Of a stretch of 63,724 nucleotides of DNA, positions 16,635 to 26,272 are shown piece after piece; position 1 is the stretch's first letter, and each line of letters opens with the position of its first letter. Source of the DNA: Gammaproteobacteria bacterium. Its GTDB lineage: Bacteria > Pseudomonadota > Gammaproteobacteria > Steroidobacterales > GCA-2729495. The notes beneath the pieces were generated by a model. That model saw nothing but the letters and a program-made list of their open reading frames with translations. It was not told the origin of the DNA and did not search any database. The stretch is taken from contig JASLMV010000017.1 of the NCBI GenBank assembly GCA_030746435.1, positions 1-63,724 of the forward strand, read 5' to 3'. Made by a program: the position numbers and the translations under genes.

Positions 16635-17960
16635 TCAGGCGGTACCTGCGGCCGGCGACGCCACATCATGCCTGGCCCTCACGTAGAGCGCATAAGCCAG
16701 CACGATGCCACTGCCGATACCCATCATCAGGAAGGGGCCGCCGTTGGTCCAAAGGTCGAACAGGTATCCGCCGAGCACACTGCTGACGAGTGTGCCGACC
16801 GAACCGAACAGGTTGAATACGCCCAGGGTCGAACCGGTAATGCGCGGGTCGGCTTCCTGGCCGATCAGGGTCTGTCCGGCGACCACCGACAGCACCTGGC
16901 CGATGCCCATCAGTATCCCGACCGGAATCGCATACCCGGCGAGCGGGCTGTCGAGTAACCCGAAGGCGAGGTAGCCTGTCATCGATAAGGTCATTGCGAT
17001 GACCATACCGGTGACCCGGCCCATACGGTCGTTCAGCACGCCGAACAGTGCCGCGAACGGCAAGGGCGCCACGGACACGATCGCGATCATGATGCCGGCC
17101 TTGGCTTGTGCGTCACCGGCCGACAAACCCGCTGCAATTCCCGCGTTCTGTGCCCAGAGCGACAGGTAGGCACCGATCACGACGTTATCGCCGCGGGAGA
17201 TGAATGCGGACAGGTAAGCCAGCGCAACGCGCGGGTTGCGGGCAGCGCCGAAGCCCTCGCGTATGAGCTGGCCGAATGGAATTTTCTCGTGCTCGAGCAC
17301 GAGTTTTTCGCCGCGCAGGCCGGTCCAGACGATGATTGCGCAGAGCACACCGATCAAACCCACGCCGACTATAGCCGCCTGACCTGCAGCAACCGGGTCC
17401 ATCCCGTCCGCGGTCAGCCACTTGATGACCTGCCCGCCGAGTCCGGCCAGGAGCATCAGGCCCAGGGCATTCAGTATCGACCCGGTCGCTATCAATTTGC
17501 CGCGCGACTGTTCCTGCGGGTAATCGGTAAGCACCGTGGTAAAGGTTGAGATAACCAGTGCGGCGCCCAGCGCGAATATTGCCCGGAAGGCCGTGAGCAA
17601 TTCGACGGACGTGGCGAAGGGATAGGCGATATAGCCGACCGACAGGATCAGGTAACCCGTAAACAGGACTTTACGCCGGCCAACCCGGTCGGCCAGGGCG
17701 CCGGCTGGACCGACGAAGCCGATCAGCACCAGCTCGTGTACCAGTGCCATCTGTGCCACGACCCGGCCGTGCTCGGCCCGCGGGATTCCGAGCATGACCT
17801 CCAGCACATAGGGTTGCTGGAAGTTCAGGAAGACGAGCAGGCCGATGCTTATGAACAGCACATATAGAAGAGTCCAGCCGTTCAGGCGGCTCACGCCCGG
17901 CTGCAGCCAGATATAGCCCAGTAACTTTGTCCCTCGGGTATCGAACATTGCCGGTTGCAT
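16635..17960 (-). CDS. MFS transporter
   Basis: A 441-residue major facilitator superfamily protein with about twelve membrane segments. The inter-helix 2-3 motif GALADRVGRRKVLFTG and the repeat in the second half, FGVLNDRMGRVTGMVIA, are clear. The N-terminal ~25 residues before the first helix are polar. The substrate cannot be told from the sequence. The enoyl-CoA and MaoC hydratases lie on the same strand upstream. Confidence 0.88.
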   Translation of the reverse strand: MQPAMFDTRGTKLLGYIWLQPGVSRLNGWTLLYVLFISIGLLVFLNFQQPYVLEVMLGIPRAEHGRVVAQMALVHELVLIGFVGPAGALADRVGRRKVLFTGYLILSVGYIAYPFATSVELLTAFRAIFALGAALVISTFTTVLTDYPQEQSRGKLIATGSILNALGLMLLAGLGGQVIKWLTADGMDPVAAGQAAIVGVGLIGVLCAIIVWTGLRGEKLVLEHEKIPFGQLIREGFGAARNPRVALAYLSAFISRGDNVVIGAYLSLWAQNAGIAAGLSAGDAQAKAGIMIAIVSVAPLPFAALFGVLNDRMGRVTGMVIAMTLSMTGYLAFGLLDSPLAGYAIPVGILMGIGQVLSVVAGQTLIGQEADPRITGSTLGVFNLFGSVGTLVSSVLGGYLFDLWTNGGPFLMMGIGSGIVLAYALYVRARHDVASPAAGTA

Positions 17961-18232
17961 CCCCGTGTCTGAGCTGGCTCAGGCGCTTCTGGTGGTTTTT
18001 CGTGCGCCGCGCCCGCCCGGATGCGAGCAACAAAAATCCGGGTGCCTTGCCCGGAAGTGCACTGATTCTGGGGTATTCAGGGTTGCGGGACAAGTTTGAC
18101 CGCGACCTGACCGCCCCGTAAACGATGCCCGGGGCCGGGCTCGCCAAAGTGTGATGCATCTTACATAAGCAGCGCTGCACCTTTGGGAGAATCGGAGGTC
18201 GGAATAAGTAGCGAGGCAGGAGCAGGTCAGCA

Positions 18233-18982
18233 ATGCATGAGCTGCCAGGTAACAAGTCGATGTCCGAGTCCCGGTCTGCCCTGGCCGGGCACGCCGTCAT
18301 TCTGACGCTCGCACTGGCCCTGACTATCCTGTTGGCAGCCTGTTCGATGGGGCCCCAGTTCAACAGCGAGGTGGAGCACACGTCGCTGACCTTAAAGCCT
18401 AACGATCTTGAGCTACATGGCATCGGGTTCCTGACGCCTGCCGCTGCGACGGGACAGGAAACTGACAAGCAATCGCTTTCCCTGATGTTTGCCGGCGAAC
18501 TGGCAACGGTCCGCCCGGGTGTGCGCGTTGCCGCTCTGCCGGAAGTACTTAGCGCGGTAAACGAGAGCGGCCTGGCCAAAGAATACAAACAGATGTACCG
18601 GGACTATCTCGAAACCGGCATCCTGGAACAGAAAGTTCTTCAGGATATCGGTAACGCCAGCGGCGTGCGCTACCTGGCGCAACTGAGCCTCGCGGGCTTC
18701 GATCAGGGTGGTAACAAGCGGTTCGGGTTCCTGGGACTGCGGCTGGTGGATACGCAGAAAGCCAATATGCGGGTATTCATGCAGATCTGGGACAGCGAAA
18801 CCGGCAGGGTGGCCTGGGAAGGTGCCGAAGAAGTGAACTACGCTTTCGATAGCAGCTCCGAAATGCCCGTTACGTTCAAAACCATCGCGGAAATGACGGC
18901 ACGTGAGATGTTCGCCGTACTGCCGGGCGCCGACCCCGAGCTTATTCTCGCCAGCGATGACGAGTACGAGCAGCTGAACTGA
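18233..18982 (+). CDS. predicted lipoprotein, unknown function
   Basis: A 249-residue protein with a type II signal peptide ending in the lipobox LLAAC (Cys about residue 35). The mature part, starting SMGPQFNSEVEHTSLTLKPNDLELHGIGFLTPA, resembles no family I can name. A central YKQMYRDYLETGILEQKVLQDIGNASGVRYL segment looks like the regulator/oligomer regions of envelope lipoproteins of the GNA1162 type, but this is a weak impression. AGGAG precedes the ATG by 10 bases. A second ATG at 18260 is an alternative start. It lies 152 bases before the kinase cluster on the same strand. Confidence 0.65.
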   Translation: MHELPGNKSMSESRSALAGHAVILTLALALTILLAACSMGPQFNSEVEHTSLTLKPNDLELHGIGFLTPAAATGQETDKQSLSLMFAGELATVRPGVRVAALPEVLSAVNESGLAKEYKQMYRDYLETGILEQKVLQDIGNASGVRYLAQLSLAGFDQGGNKRFGFLGLRLVDTQKANMRVFMQIWDSETGRVAWEGAEEVNYAFDSSSEMPVTFKTIAEMTAREMFAVLPGADPELILASDDEYEQLN

Positions 18983-19090
18983 CATTCTGTCCTATTGAGC
19001 CGATCCCCACGTCGACCCGCAGGCCGCTGAAACGTTGAACTTCAGCAGGGCACAGGACTCAAAACTCCATGAGTAGTGCTCTGACCCGGT

Positions 19091-19096
19091 TATAAT
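19091..19096 (+). promoter_or_regulatory. candidate -10 box ahead of the kinase cluster
   Basis: A consensus TATAAT lies 39 bases before the GTG of the Gly-rich lipoprotein. The -35 position (CATGAG) is poor, so an activator may be needed if this is a promoter. Confidence 0.3.
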
Positions 19097-19134
19097 GGTC
19101 GCTGGTAACAGTCCCCGGTTGCGGGGGTATTATT

Positions 19135-19896
19135 GTGACTCTTATTAGATACCTCGTAATTTTTAGTATCAGCCTTGCCGCAATGCTTGGCTTGCTGGCC
19201 TGCGGGAGTTCGTCACTGCAGCAACCCGGCGGTTCGTCCGGTTCATCGGTTCCTTCAGCGGGCAGCGGATCAATCGGTTTTCCCGGCTCTTCCGGCGGTA
19301 TCGGTGCCGGTAGCTCGGTGCCGTCCGGGCCGAGCGGTTCTGTGGGCGGCATCGGTGCGGGTACCGGCGGATCCTCACCGGGGCTACCCGGCCTGCCCGG
19401 AATTCCGGGCGGTTCGGGCACCGGTGACCCGGATGGAGCGTTCGATAAGTCGCTGGGCGAATTCGATGGTGCGATGAAAGGCGAACAGGGCGCGATTGCT
19501 TCTACGGGCGGTGGCTCAACCAGGGGCGCCGAGCGCCGCGAAAGCGGCGACGCATCCACCTCCTCATCCGGTTCAGGCACGTCAGGTGCCGGGTCCATTC
19601 CCAATATTCCGGCGGCCGATTCCGGGAGTGAAGCGGGCGGTTCGACCGGCGGCGAGGCAGGCGGTGGCCGGGGCACTGTAGGCGGCGAAGAAAAACGCGA
19701 GGGCGGTGACTTCGAAGAATCCGGACGTGACGGCCAGAACGTTGCGAATATTCCGGAGGACATCCCCATTGACGGCAGTGGCGACGACCTCGTCGGCAGG
19801 CAGATTCGTGAAGCCGCGATCGCAATGGAAGAGGTTGACCCCAAGGCTGCAGAAGCGCTTTGGGAAGAATATCGGAAACACACAGGGCTTAAGTAG
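19135..19896 (+). CDS. Gly/Ser-rich lipoprotein of the kinase cluster
   Basis: A 253-residue protein with a lipobox LLAC (Cys about residue 22). A long low-complexity region of Gly, Ser and Pro (about residues 23-110, GSSG, GIGAG and PGLPG-type repeats) is followed by an acidic linker. A short more ordered C-terminus (DIPIDGSGDDLVGRQIREAAIAMEEVDPKAAEALWEEYRK) ends it. The flexible part may span the periplasm. The GTG at 19135 is the only plausible start ahead of the signal peptide. It is the first gene of a closely spaced set. Confidence 0.65.
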   Translation: MTLIRYLVIFSISLAAMLGLLACGSSSLQQPGGSSGSSVPSAGSGSIGFPGSSGGIGAGSSVPSGPSGSVGGIGAGTGGSSPGLPGLPGIPGGSGTGDPDGAFDKSLGEFDGAMKGEQGAIASTGGGSTRGAERRESGDASTSSSGSGTSGAGSIPNIPAADSGSEAGGSTGGEAGGGRGTVGGEEKREGGDFEESGRDGQNVANIPEDIPIDGSGDDLVGRQIREAAIAMEEVDPKAAEALWEEYRKHTGLK

Positions 19897-19916
19897 CCTT
19901 GTACGGTTTATCTGGT

Positions 19917-21161
19917 ATGCGATCCGCCCGGTTCAGCACTTTCTTAAGGATTATTTTTGTTTGCCTGGCAGCATTGCTGCAGGCCTGTTCCGTCTCGAGG
20001 TCCGTCGAGTACGACTCAGTCGATTTGGATACAGCGCAGATTGAGTTACCGTCCTATGAATTACTGGACGTCGGCATACTGTTGTTTGACCCTGCCATAC
20101 CCGGTAGCCGTGAGGAGCGGGAGAAGAAACTGATTTTTCCGGAGGTGCGCCGTGCGGAAGCGCGTTACATGCCCTTCCATTTAAAGAGCACGCTTGAGTC
20201 AACCGGTTACTGGGGTTCGGTCTGGACTCTTCCCGAGAATTCGGATGCTGTAGATCTCGTTATCTGGGGCCGCATCGACAATTCAAACGGGTACGAAGCA
20301 AACCTGCGCCTGGGTGCATGGGATGCGACCGGCCGTGAATGGCTGAACAAGAATTACAAAACCATCGTGCCGGCCAAAGCGTATGCGCAGAACCGGGATT
20401 TAACCCAGGACCCGTACCAGAATATCTACAACGAAATCGCGAACGACCTCCTCGCAATCCGCAGCAAAATGACCGCAGATGAATTGGACGATATTCGCTC
20501 GGTTGCCCGGATGCGCTTCGCGACAAACCTGATCCCCGATGCGTTCGCCACGCATTTATCGCAGACCCGGGATGGCAGGTACCAGGTACAGCGCCTGCCT
20601 GCCGAAGACGACCCCATGCTGCTCCGTATGGAAGCTGTGCGGGAGCGCGAATACATGCTCGTAGATGCGCTGAACGAACACTATGCAGGCCTCTATTACG
20701 ACCTGGCAGATCCTTATGAAAGCTGGCGCAAGATGTCGCGCGAGGAAGCGATTCGCTACAAGGAACTGAAGCGGTCTGCCCGCATGCGGCAACTCCTGGG
20801 TGCGGCCGCTATCATTGGTGCGATGACTTACGAGAATAAGGGCGGCAGTAATGCCGCAATTACTCAAACGGCAGTTATTGGCGGTATAGAAGGGATCAGT
20901 TCCGGTATCGTCATTTCAGCGGAAGCCGACAAGCATAAGGATGCCCTGGTAGAGCTCGGTGATTCTTTCGATGCCGAAGCCGAACCAATGGTCATCGAAG
21001 TAGAGGGCCAGACACGACGGCTTACTGGCTCGGCCGAAGAAAAATATCAAGAGTGGCGGCGCATCCTGCGCGAGATATATGCGGTGGAAACCGGTGGAGT
21101 GCTGGAACAGAATATTGCGGAGCCTGATTCTCCCGTTGGTAACGCGGCAACACCCGACTGA
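19917..21161 (+). CDS. predicted lipoprotein of the kinase cluster
   Basis: A ~414-residue lipoprotein (signal peptide, lipobox LLQAC near residue 24). After the anchor comes a folded domain with LDVGILLFDPAIPGS, a stretch resembling periplasmic envelope-assembly proteins. A charged helical region and a small glycine-rich hydrophobic segment (LLGAAAIIGAMTYENKGG... IGGIEGISSGIVISAEA, about residues 285-335) follow, possibly membrane-associated. No enzyme motif is seen. The ATG at 19917 is preferred over a TTG at 19899. It follows the preceding gene by 20 bases. Confidence 0.65.
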   Translation: MRSARFSTFLRIIFVCLAALLQACSVSRSVEYDSVDLDTAQIELPSYELLDVGILLFDPAIPGSREEREKKLIFPEVRRAEARYMPFHLKSTLESTGYWGSVWTLPENSDAVDLVIWGRIDNSNGYEANLRLGAWDATGREWLNKNYKTIVPAKAYAQNRDLTQDPYQNIYNEIANDLLAIRSKMTADELDDIRSVARMRFATNLIPDAFATHLSQTRDGRYQVQRLPAEDDPMLLRMEAVREREYMLVDALNEHYAGLYYDLADPYESWRKMSREEAIRYKELKRSARMRQLLGAAAIIGAMTYENKGGSNAAITQTAVIGGIEGISSGIVISAEADKHKDALVELGDSFDAEAEPMVIEVEGQTRRLTGSAEEKYQEWRRILREIYAVETGGVLEQNIAEPDSPVGNAATPD

Positions 21162-21172
21162 CCTGAACGCAC

Positions 21173-23506
21173 ATGGTTGAACTCGCAGAGGGATTAGCCT
21201 TAGGTACGCGGTTTCGCCTTATTAGCTGCCTTGGTACGGGTGGCATGAGCGAAGTATGGCGGGCCTTCGACGCGGAACGCGCCCAGGACATTGCGCTGAA
21301 AATCCTTAACCAGGCGCTTGCTGAACAGGCCGGTTTCGTCGAACTGCTGCACGCAGAATGCGCCAAGGCCCGGCAGCTGAGGCATCCCAATATCGTGCGT
21401 GTGTATGACGCGCATACCGAGTCCGGGCTGCACTTCATATCAATGGAATACGTTGCGGGTCCCAGCCTTAAGGAGCTCCGTGGCACTGACTGGCGGGCAA
21501 TCGTTAAAATGCTTTTGCCCCTGACCGATGCGCTCGACTACGCACATAGCGCAGGGATAGTGCACCGGGATATCAAGCCTGCAAACGTGTTGCTCGTCTC
21601 GCCCGATGATCCGCGTCTGACCGATTTCGGGATCGCCAGTCTGCTGACCGCGCAATACTCAGCACAGGTTCGAACCGGCGGTTCGCTACCGACCATGAGT
21701 CCGCAGCAGGTTAAGGGGGAAAGTCCCTGCATTGCCGACGACGTTTATGGGTTTGGCACTCTTATATATGACCTGATCAGCGGTGCGCCCCTGTTCCACC
21801 CCGACGTTACGCGCGAGCGAGTAATCGGCGAGAAACCCGCACCGCTCAAACCGCTTAACGGTGATGCAGCCATCCCGCAGCGGCTCGTAGGTCTGGTTGC
21901 AGCGATGCTGGAAAAAGAAACGGCGCGCCGGCCGGTTGGCATGAGCGCGGTAGGCGCTGCACTCACAGAGATTCTGACGGATGTGTCCGCGAAGGCAGAT
22001 GAAGAGCCTCCATCCATCCAGGCAGTCGCGAGGCGCAGGAGAAGTTCTGCGCCTCACGATGAGGTTTTCCAGCCGCAACGACTGGAACCGGCGGACGCTA
22101 AACACGCAGGGTCGCGTCGACTGCTGTACGCGGGTTTCGGCATTCTGGCGGCGGTCGCCCTGGCTGTCGTGTTCCTGTTGCCTGGTTACATGGAAGAACA
22201 GGCGGCATCTCGTCCGCCGGTCGAACTCGTCCGTGAGCCCGCAGTTGAGCCACCCGCCGCCGATACTGTGCCCGGGGAAACAGGCAGCCGGCAGGTCGCG
22301 GATCAGGCACTGGGTGATTTGTTAGCGGTAGAAGACCGCCTGCAGGCGAAAGCGGTGGAGTTGTGGGGCGGTGCTGACTGGGCGGCGGCGCGTGCCGCCG
22401 TTACCGAAGGTGACGATTTTTACAAAGTCCGCGATTACGCTGCCGCTACCGTTGCTTACCGCCAGGCAGCAGGGATATTAGGGCCGCTCGTCGGGCGCGC
22501 ACCGGACGTGCTTGCGACCGCGCTCGCAGATGGTGCTAATGCGGTCGAGGCGGGTAACCAGCAACTCGCTATAGAACGTTATGACCTGGCACTTGCGATC
22601 GACAAAGAAAACGCAGCGGCGCAGGCGGGCCGGTCGCGCGCCCTCAGGCTGGACCAGGTGCTTGCCCTGGTAGAGGAAGCTTCCGGTCATGAATTTGCGC
22701 AGCAGTGGCGGAATGCTTTGGAAAGCTATAGGGAAGCTCTGGCAATCGATCCCGACTGGGAAGCGGCGGTTACGGGGCGCGACCGTGTCCGCGGCATCAT
22801 TGCGGGTAACGATTACCAGGCAGCGATGTCGACCGGCTATGCGGCGCTCGCCGCCGCAAACTACCCGGTAGCAAAGCGGGAATTTACGGCGGCACTGAAC
22901 ATACGCCCCAATGATGCGGACGCGCAAACTGCGCTGGGCCAGATAGAAACTGAACAGCGGCTCGCCCGGATTATCCGGCTCAGCGCCGAGGCGGAACAGT
23001 TGCAGTCTGCCGAAGACTGGGTAACCGCCGGAGAGCGTTACGAAAGCATATTGGGGCTCGATGCAACGGTCGTGTCGGCACGTATGGGTCTGGAGAGCAG
23101 CCGCGAGCGCGCCGAACTCGACAGGCGTATGCGTGAGTCCATCGGCAGTCCCGACCGGCTTGCTGACGATGCGGTCTGGCAGGTGACCCGGACGCTGGTC
23201 GAATTCGCGCGGGGAGCACAGCCCCGGGGACCGGTGTTGACCGGTCAGATCGATGAACTCGACCGGTTGTTACAGCGGGCATTGGTCCCGGTCAGCGTGC
23301 AGTTTCAATCGGATAACCTGACCGACGTTGTAATATACAAGGTAGGTCGTTTAGGCACCTTTGTGACTCGCAGTATCGAGTTGCGGCCCGGCTCCTACAC
23401 GGCAGTCGGCATTCGCAACGGTTATCGTGACGTGCGGACCACGTTCAGCGTAGCGCCGGAAGTTGCCATGCAACCAATCGTCCTAAGGTGTGAGGATCCG
23501 ATTTGA
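21173..23506 (+). CDS. membrane Ser/Thr protein kinase with periplasmic repeat domain
   Basis: A 777-residue eukaryotic-like kinase. The cytosolic kinase domain spans about residues 12-270: glycine loop LGTGGMSEVW (20-29), Lys43 in ALKIL, HRDIKPANVL (131-140) and DFG (151-153). A transmembrane helix at ~316-337 follows. Residues ~370-690 carry TPR-like repeats (alternating YRQAAGIL, YDLALAID and YREALAIDPDW helices). The end is a PEGA-like beta segment. All catalytic residues are intact, so it should be active. The stop overlaps the next gene's TTG start (TTGA). It lies 11 bases after the lipoprotein. Confidence 0.93.
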   Translation: MVELAEGLALGTRFRLISCLGTGGMSEVWRAFDAERAQDIALKILNQALAEQAGFVELLHAECAKARQLRHPNIVRVYDAHTESGLHFISMEYVAGPSLKELRGTDWRAIVKMLLPLTDALDYAHSAGIVHRDIKPANVLLVSPDDPRLTDFGIASLLTAQYSAQVRTGGSLPTMSPQQVKGESPCIADDVYGFGTLIYDLISGAPLFHPDVTRERVIGEKPAPLKPLNGDAAIPQRLVGLVAAMLEKETARRPVGMSAVGAALTEILTDVSAKADEEPPSIQAVARRRRSSAPHDEVFQPQRLEPADAKHAGSRRLLYAGFGILAAVALAVVFLLPGYMEEQAASRPPVELVREPAVEPPAADTVPGETGSRQVADQALGDLLAVEDRLQAKAVELWGGADWAAARAAVTEGDDFYKVRDYAAATVAYRQAAGILGPLVGRAPDVLATALADGANAVEAGNQQLAIERYDLALAIDKENAAAQAGRSRALRLDQVLALVEEASGHEFAQQWRNALESYREALAIDPDWEAAVTGRDRVRGIIAGNDYQAAMSTGYAALAAANYPVAKREFTAALNIRPNDADAQTALGQIETEQRLARIIRLSAEAEQLQSAEDWVTAGERYESILGLDATVVSARMGLESSRERAELDRRMRESIGSPDRLADDAVWQVTRTLVEFARGAQPRGPVLTGQIDELDRLLQRALVPVSVQFQSDNLTDVVIYKVGRLGTFVTRSIELRPGSYTAVGIRNGYRDVRTTFSVAPEVAMQPIVLRCEDPI

Positions 23507-25941
23507 GTCTTGAGATCGTTGTCAGCGATGCAACCGGTACACGCATCCTGGGCGAGCAGAATTTGCCACTGCACATAGGCACGAGTACCGACGCGGATAT
23601 ACGGATACCGGGTGCGATTGCAACCGGCGATGTCGCGCAGATTGGTGTACTGGATGACCGCGCCTTCGTGCAGGTCCCGGGCGCCGGCAACGTTACGGTT
23701 AACGATGAGCCGGTAAGTAGTACGCGCTGGCTGGAGCCCGGTGACATATTGCTGGTAGCCGGCATTGAAATCCTTTGCGAGTCCTCTCCCGGGAAACTTG
23801 AAATACGCGTTGACTATCGCGATGTCGAATACGAAACGGCACCGCCGCAGCTTGCCGGGGATACGACCGATCCGGAACCCGGCATCAAGCCTTTAAGAGT
23901 GCGCAGGGCAGCCGCCGGGGTTAGTGACCGGGGCAATACCAGGGCGCGGCGCGGTTATTACGCAGTCGCCGGTGCGCTCATACTGTTGTTGCTGGCCGCC
24001 GCGTACATGTTTACTGCCGTGACGGTTGTCATCAGGACGGAATACGAGAACTCCGTCTTCAGTTTGCCCGGGAGCTGGTTAACGCCGGGCGGCAATGGCC
24101 GTTACCTGTTGTGGCCGGGTAATTACGAGGTGCTCATCGAGACTCCGGGCTTCGAGGCGCTGTACGAGACGATTACTGTCGCCGCCGGCGACCGGGCCGA
24201 ATACAACTTCGAGCTTAAGGAATTGCCCGGGCGGGTCCTGGTCAAGACTATTCCCGAAGCTGCGGGCGAGGTATGGATCGATGGCCGGGCCGCCGGTGTA
24301 TTGCCGACCGCTGAAGTAAAACTGCCGGCAGGCAATTACGAGCTTCGTATACGTACGGAACGCTTTCTTGAATACATAGCGACCGTGGAAGTCGCGGGCC
24401 GTGATCGCCTGCAGACTTTCGAGGCTGAGCTGGTGCCCGGCTGGGCCGATGTCAGTGTAAGCACTAATCCGGCGGGCGCAGAAATCGTGTTTGACGATGA
24501 AGTGTTGGGTGTCACGCCGGCGACGGTCGAACTGCTCGCCGGCAGCCGCGAAATAGTCGTGCGTAAATCGGACTGGCGTGCCGAAAGACGCGCACTGAAT
24601 ATTGTTGCGGGCCAGGCCGAGGAAATACCGGTCATTGAACTTGTCGAAGCCGGCGGACTGATCCGGGTGAGCAGTCAGCCCGAGGGCGCCACGGTGACTC
24701 TGGGGAACGATTACCAGGGCAACACCCCGCTCGATATCGAGGTGGCCAAGGGTCACAGTTACCGGTTGAGGGTGAGTCAGCCGGGCTACCAGACTGCAAC
24801 CCGCACGGTTGAGGTTGCGGGCGGGGAGCCGGTGCCGGTCGATATCGTTATGCAACCCAGGCTGGGCGTTATAAACATTACGGCAAGCCCCGCGGATGCA
24901 ACACTGTATGTCGATGGCCGCAGCTTAGGTAACGCGAGCCAGCAACTCGAACTTATCGCGGTCCCACACCGCCTGGAAATACGCAAGGCTGGTTACGAAA
25001 GCTGGGCCTCGCAGGTGACGCCCAAGCCCGGGCTGGAACAACAACTCGACGTACGCCTGCTCACGCCCGAACAGGCCGTAATAGCGGCAATTCCAAAGGT
25101 ATTGACGAGCAGCCAGAGGCAGGTATTGCAGCTAATCGAGCCGGGCGACCTGATGCTTGGCGCGCCACGCCGTGAGCAGGGACGGCGCCCGAACGAGACA
25201 CGCCGTTCCGTGAGCATCACCCGGCACTTTTACCTGGGCCGCGAGGAGGTTAGCAACAGGGAGTTTTGGCAGTTTCGAGCCACGCATACTTCGGGCGCCG
25301 ACAAGTATCGTGAACTCGCCGGAGACGACCATCCGGTCGTGATGCTGAGCTGGCAGGATGCCGCCGCTTACTGCAACTGGTTGAGTGAAAAAGAAGGCCT
25401 GCAGCCGGCCTATGTTGTGGAAACCGGCAAGCTGCAGATGCGCCTGCCGCCTACCAATGGTTACCGCTTACCGACCGAGGCCGAGTGGGCCTGGGTAGCG
25501 AGGTACGGCGCTGCCGGTAAAGAACGCAAGTACCCCTGGGGCAGCGGCTTGCCGCCGCCCGCCAATTCCGGCAATTACGCCGATATGTCTGCCGAAGATG
25601 TGGCAACGAATACAATAAGCGGGTTCAATGACGGTTACCCCGTGACGTCACCGGGCGCGGCGTTTCCGCCGAATGAAGCCGGGATTTATGACCTTGGCGG
25701 TAATGTCTCGGAGTGGGTGAACGACTATTACGCGATAGGCGGGTCGACGCAAAATGTACAGGTCGATCCGCTTGGGCCTGGTACAGGGGAGTACCATGTT
25801 ATTCGCGGATCGAGCTGGCGCCAGTCGAGCATCAGTGAATTACGGCTGGCTTACCGCGATTTTGGTGATAAAGGCCGGCTTGATGTCGGTTTTCGCCTGG
25901 CGCGATACGTTGAGGATTACTCTATAGAGAGCACGCAGTGA
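23503..25941 (+). CDS. FHA-like/TM/4×PEGA/FGE-fold protein
   Basis: An 812-residue protein. Residues 1-105 look like a degenerate FHA domain (HIGTSTDADIRIPG... GDILLVAGIEILCE), without the usual Ser and His phosphothreonine residues. A membrane helix sits at about 150-172. Four PEGA repeats (about 240-515) follow. A C-terminal formylglycine-generating-enzyme-like domain (about 545-805) shows the fold motifs HPVVMLSWQDAAAYCNWLS, YRLPTEAEWAWVARYG and GNVSEWVNDYY. The paired catalytic Cys of true FGE near the end are absent (GSSWRQSSISELRLAYRDFG), so it is probably structural or binding. The TTG start has GAGG seven bases ahead. Confidence 0.88.
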   Translation: MSLEIVVSDATGTRILGEQNLPLHIGTSTDADIRIPGAIATGDVAQIGVLDDRAFVQVPGAGNVTVNDEPVSSTRWLEPGDILLVAGIEILCESSPGKLEIRVDYRDVEYETAPPQLAGDTTDPEPGIKPLRVRRAAAGVSDRGNTRARRGYYAVAGALILLLLAAAYMFTAVTVVIRTEYENSVFSLPGSWLTPGGNGRYLLWPGNYEVLIETPGFEALYETITVAAGDRAEYNFELKELPGRVLVKTIPEAAGEVWIDGRAAGVLPTAEVKLPAGNYELRIRTERFLEYIATVEVAGRDRLQTFEAELVPGWADVSVSTNPAGAEIVFDDEVLGVTPATVELLAGSREIVVRKSDWRAERRALNIVAGQAEEIPVIELVEAGGLIRVSSQPEGATVTLGNDYQGNTPLDIEVAKGHSYRLRVSQPGYQTATRTVEVAGGEPVPVDIVMQPRLGVINITASPADATLYVDGRSLGNASQQLELIAVPHRLEIRKAGYESWASQVTPKPGLEQQLDVRLLTPEQAVIAAIPKVLTSSQRQVLQLIEPGDLMLGAPRREQGRRPNETRRSVSITRHFYLGREEVSNREFWQFRATHTSGADKYRELAGDDHPVVMLSWQDAAAYCNWLSEKEGLQPAYVVETGKLQMRLPPTNGYRLPTEAEWAWVARYGAAGKERKYPWGSGLPPPANSGNYADMSAEDVATNTISGFNDGYPVTSPGAAFPPNEAGIYDLGGNVSEWVNDYYAIGGSTQNVQVDPLGPGTGEYHVIRGSSWRQSSISELRLAYRDFGDKGRLDVGFRLARYVEDYSIESTQ

Positions 25942-26219
25942 ATGGACTGAAGACTATGTTGGTTATGTCGCTGGGCCTGGGCGTTACCTGGGCGGCCTGG
26001 CAGATTGCGCCGGGCGATACGTCCGCGATGCACGGTGGAGTGGTCTTTGCCCAGGAACCGGCTGCAGCCGTTCCGGAAGAGGAAACAGCCGGTAAGAAGC
26101 TGGCTGAGCGCCTGGAAGAAATTGAAGCTGCTATGGCGGTGGAGGGCGAGGTAACGGAGTTCAAGCCGTCCGAGCCGTTGCCGGCCGACATTGCGATTGA
26201 TATGTCATCAGAGCTTTAG
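25938..26219 (+). CDS. small exported protein of the kinase cluster
   Basis: A 93-residue protein with a hydrophobic N-terminal segment (about residues 5-22, possible signal peptide or anchor). An acidic, Ala/Glu-rich region with a short coiled-coil-like stretch (KLAERLEEIEAAMAVEGEV) follows. The GTG start overlaps the preceding stop (GTGA). No family recognised. Overlap and length suggest an accessory subunit of the adjacent membrane proteins. Confidence 0.6.
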   Translation: MNGLKTMLVMSLGLGVTWAAWQIAPGDTSAMHGGVVFAQEPAAAVPEEETAGKKLAERLEEIEAAMAVEGEVTEFKPSEPLPADIAIDMSSEL

Positions 26220-26272
26220 CACGCTTCCTTTAATTTGAAACAGCATGTGAATGACACAGAAAAGGCCTTGAT

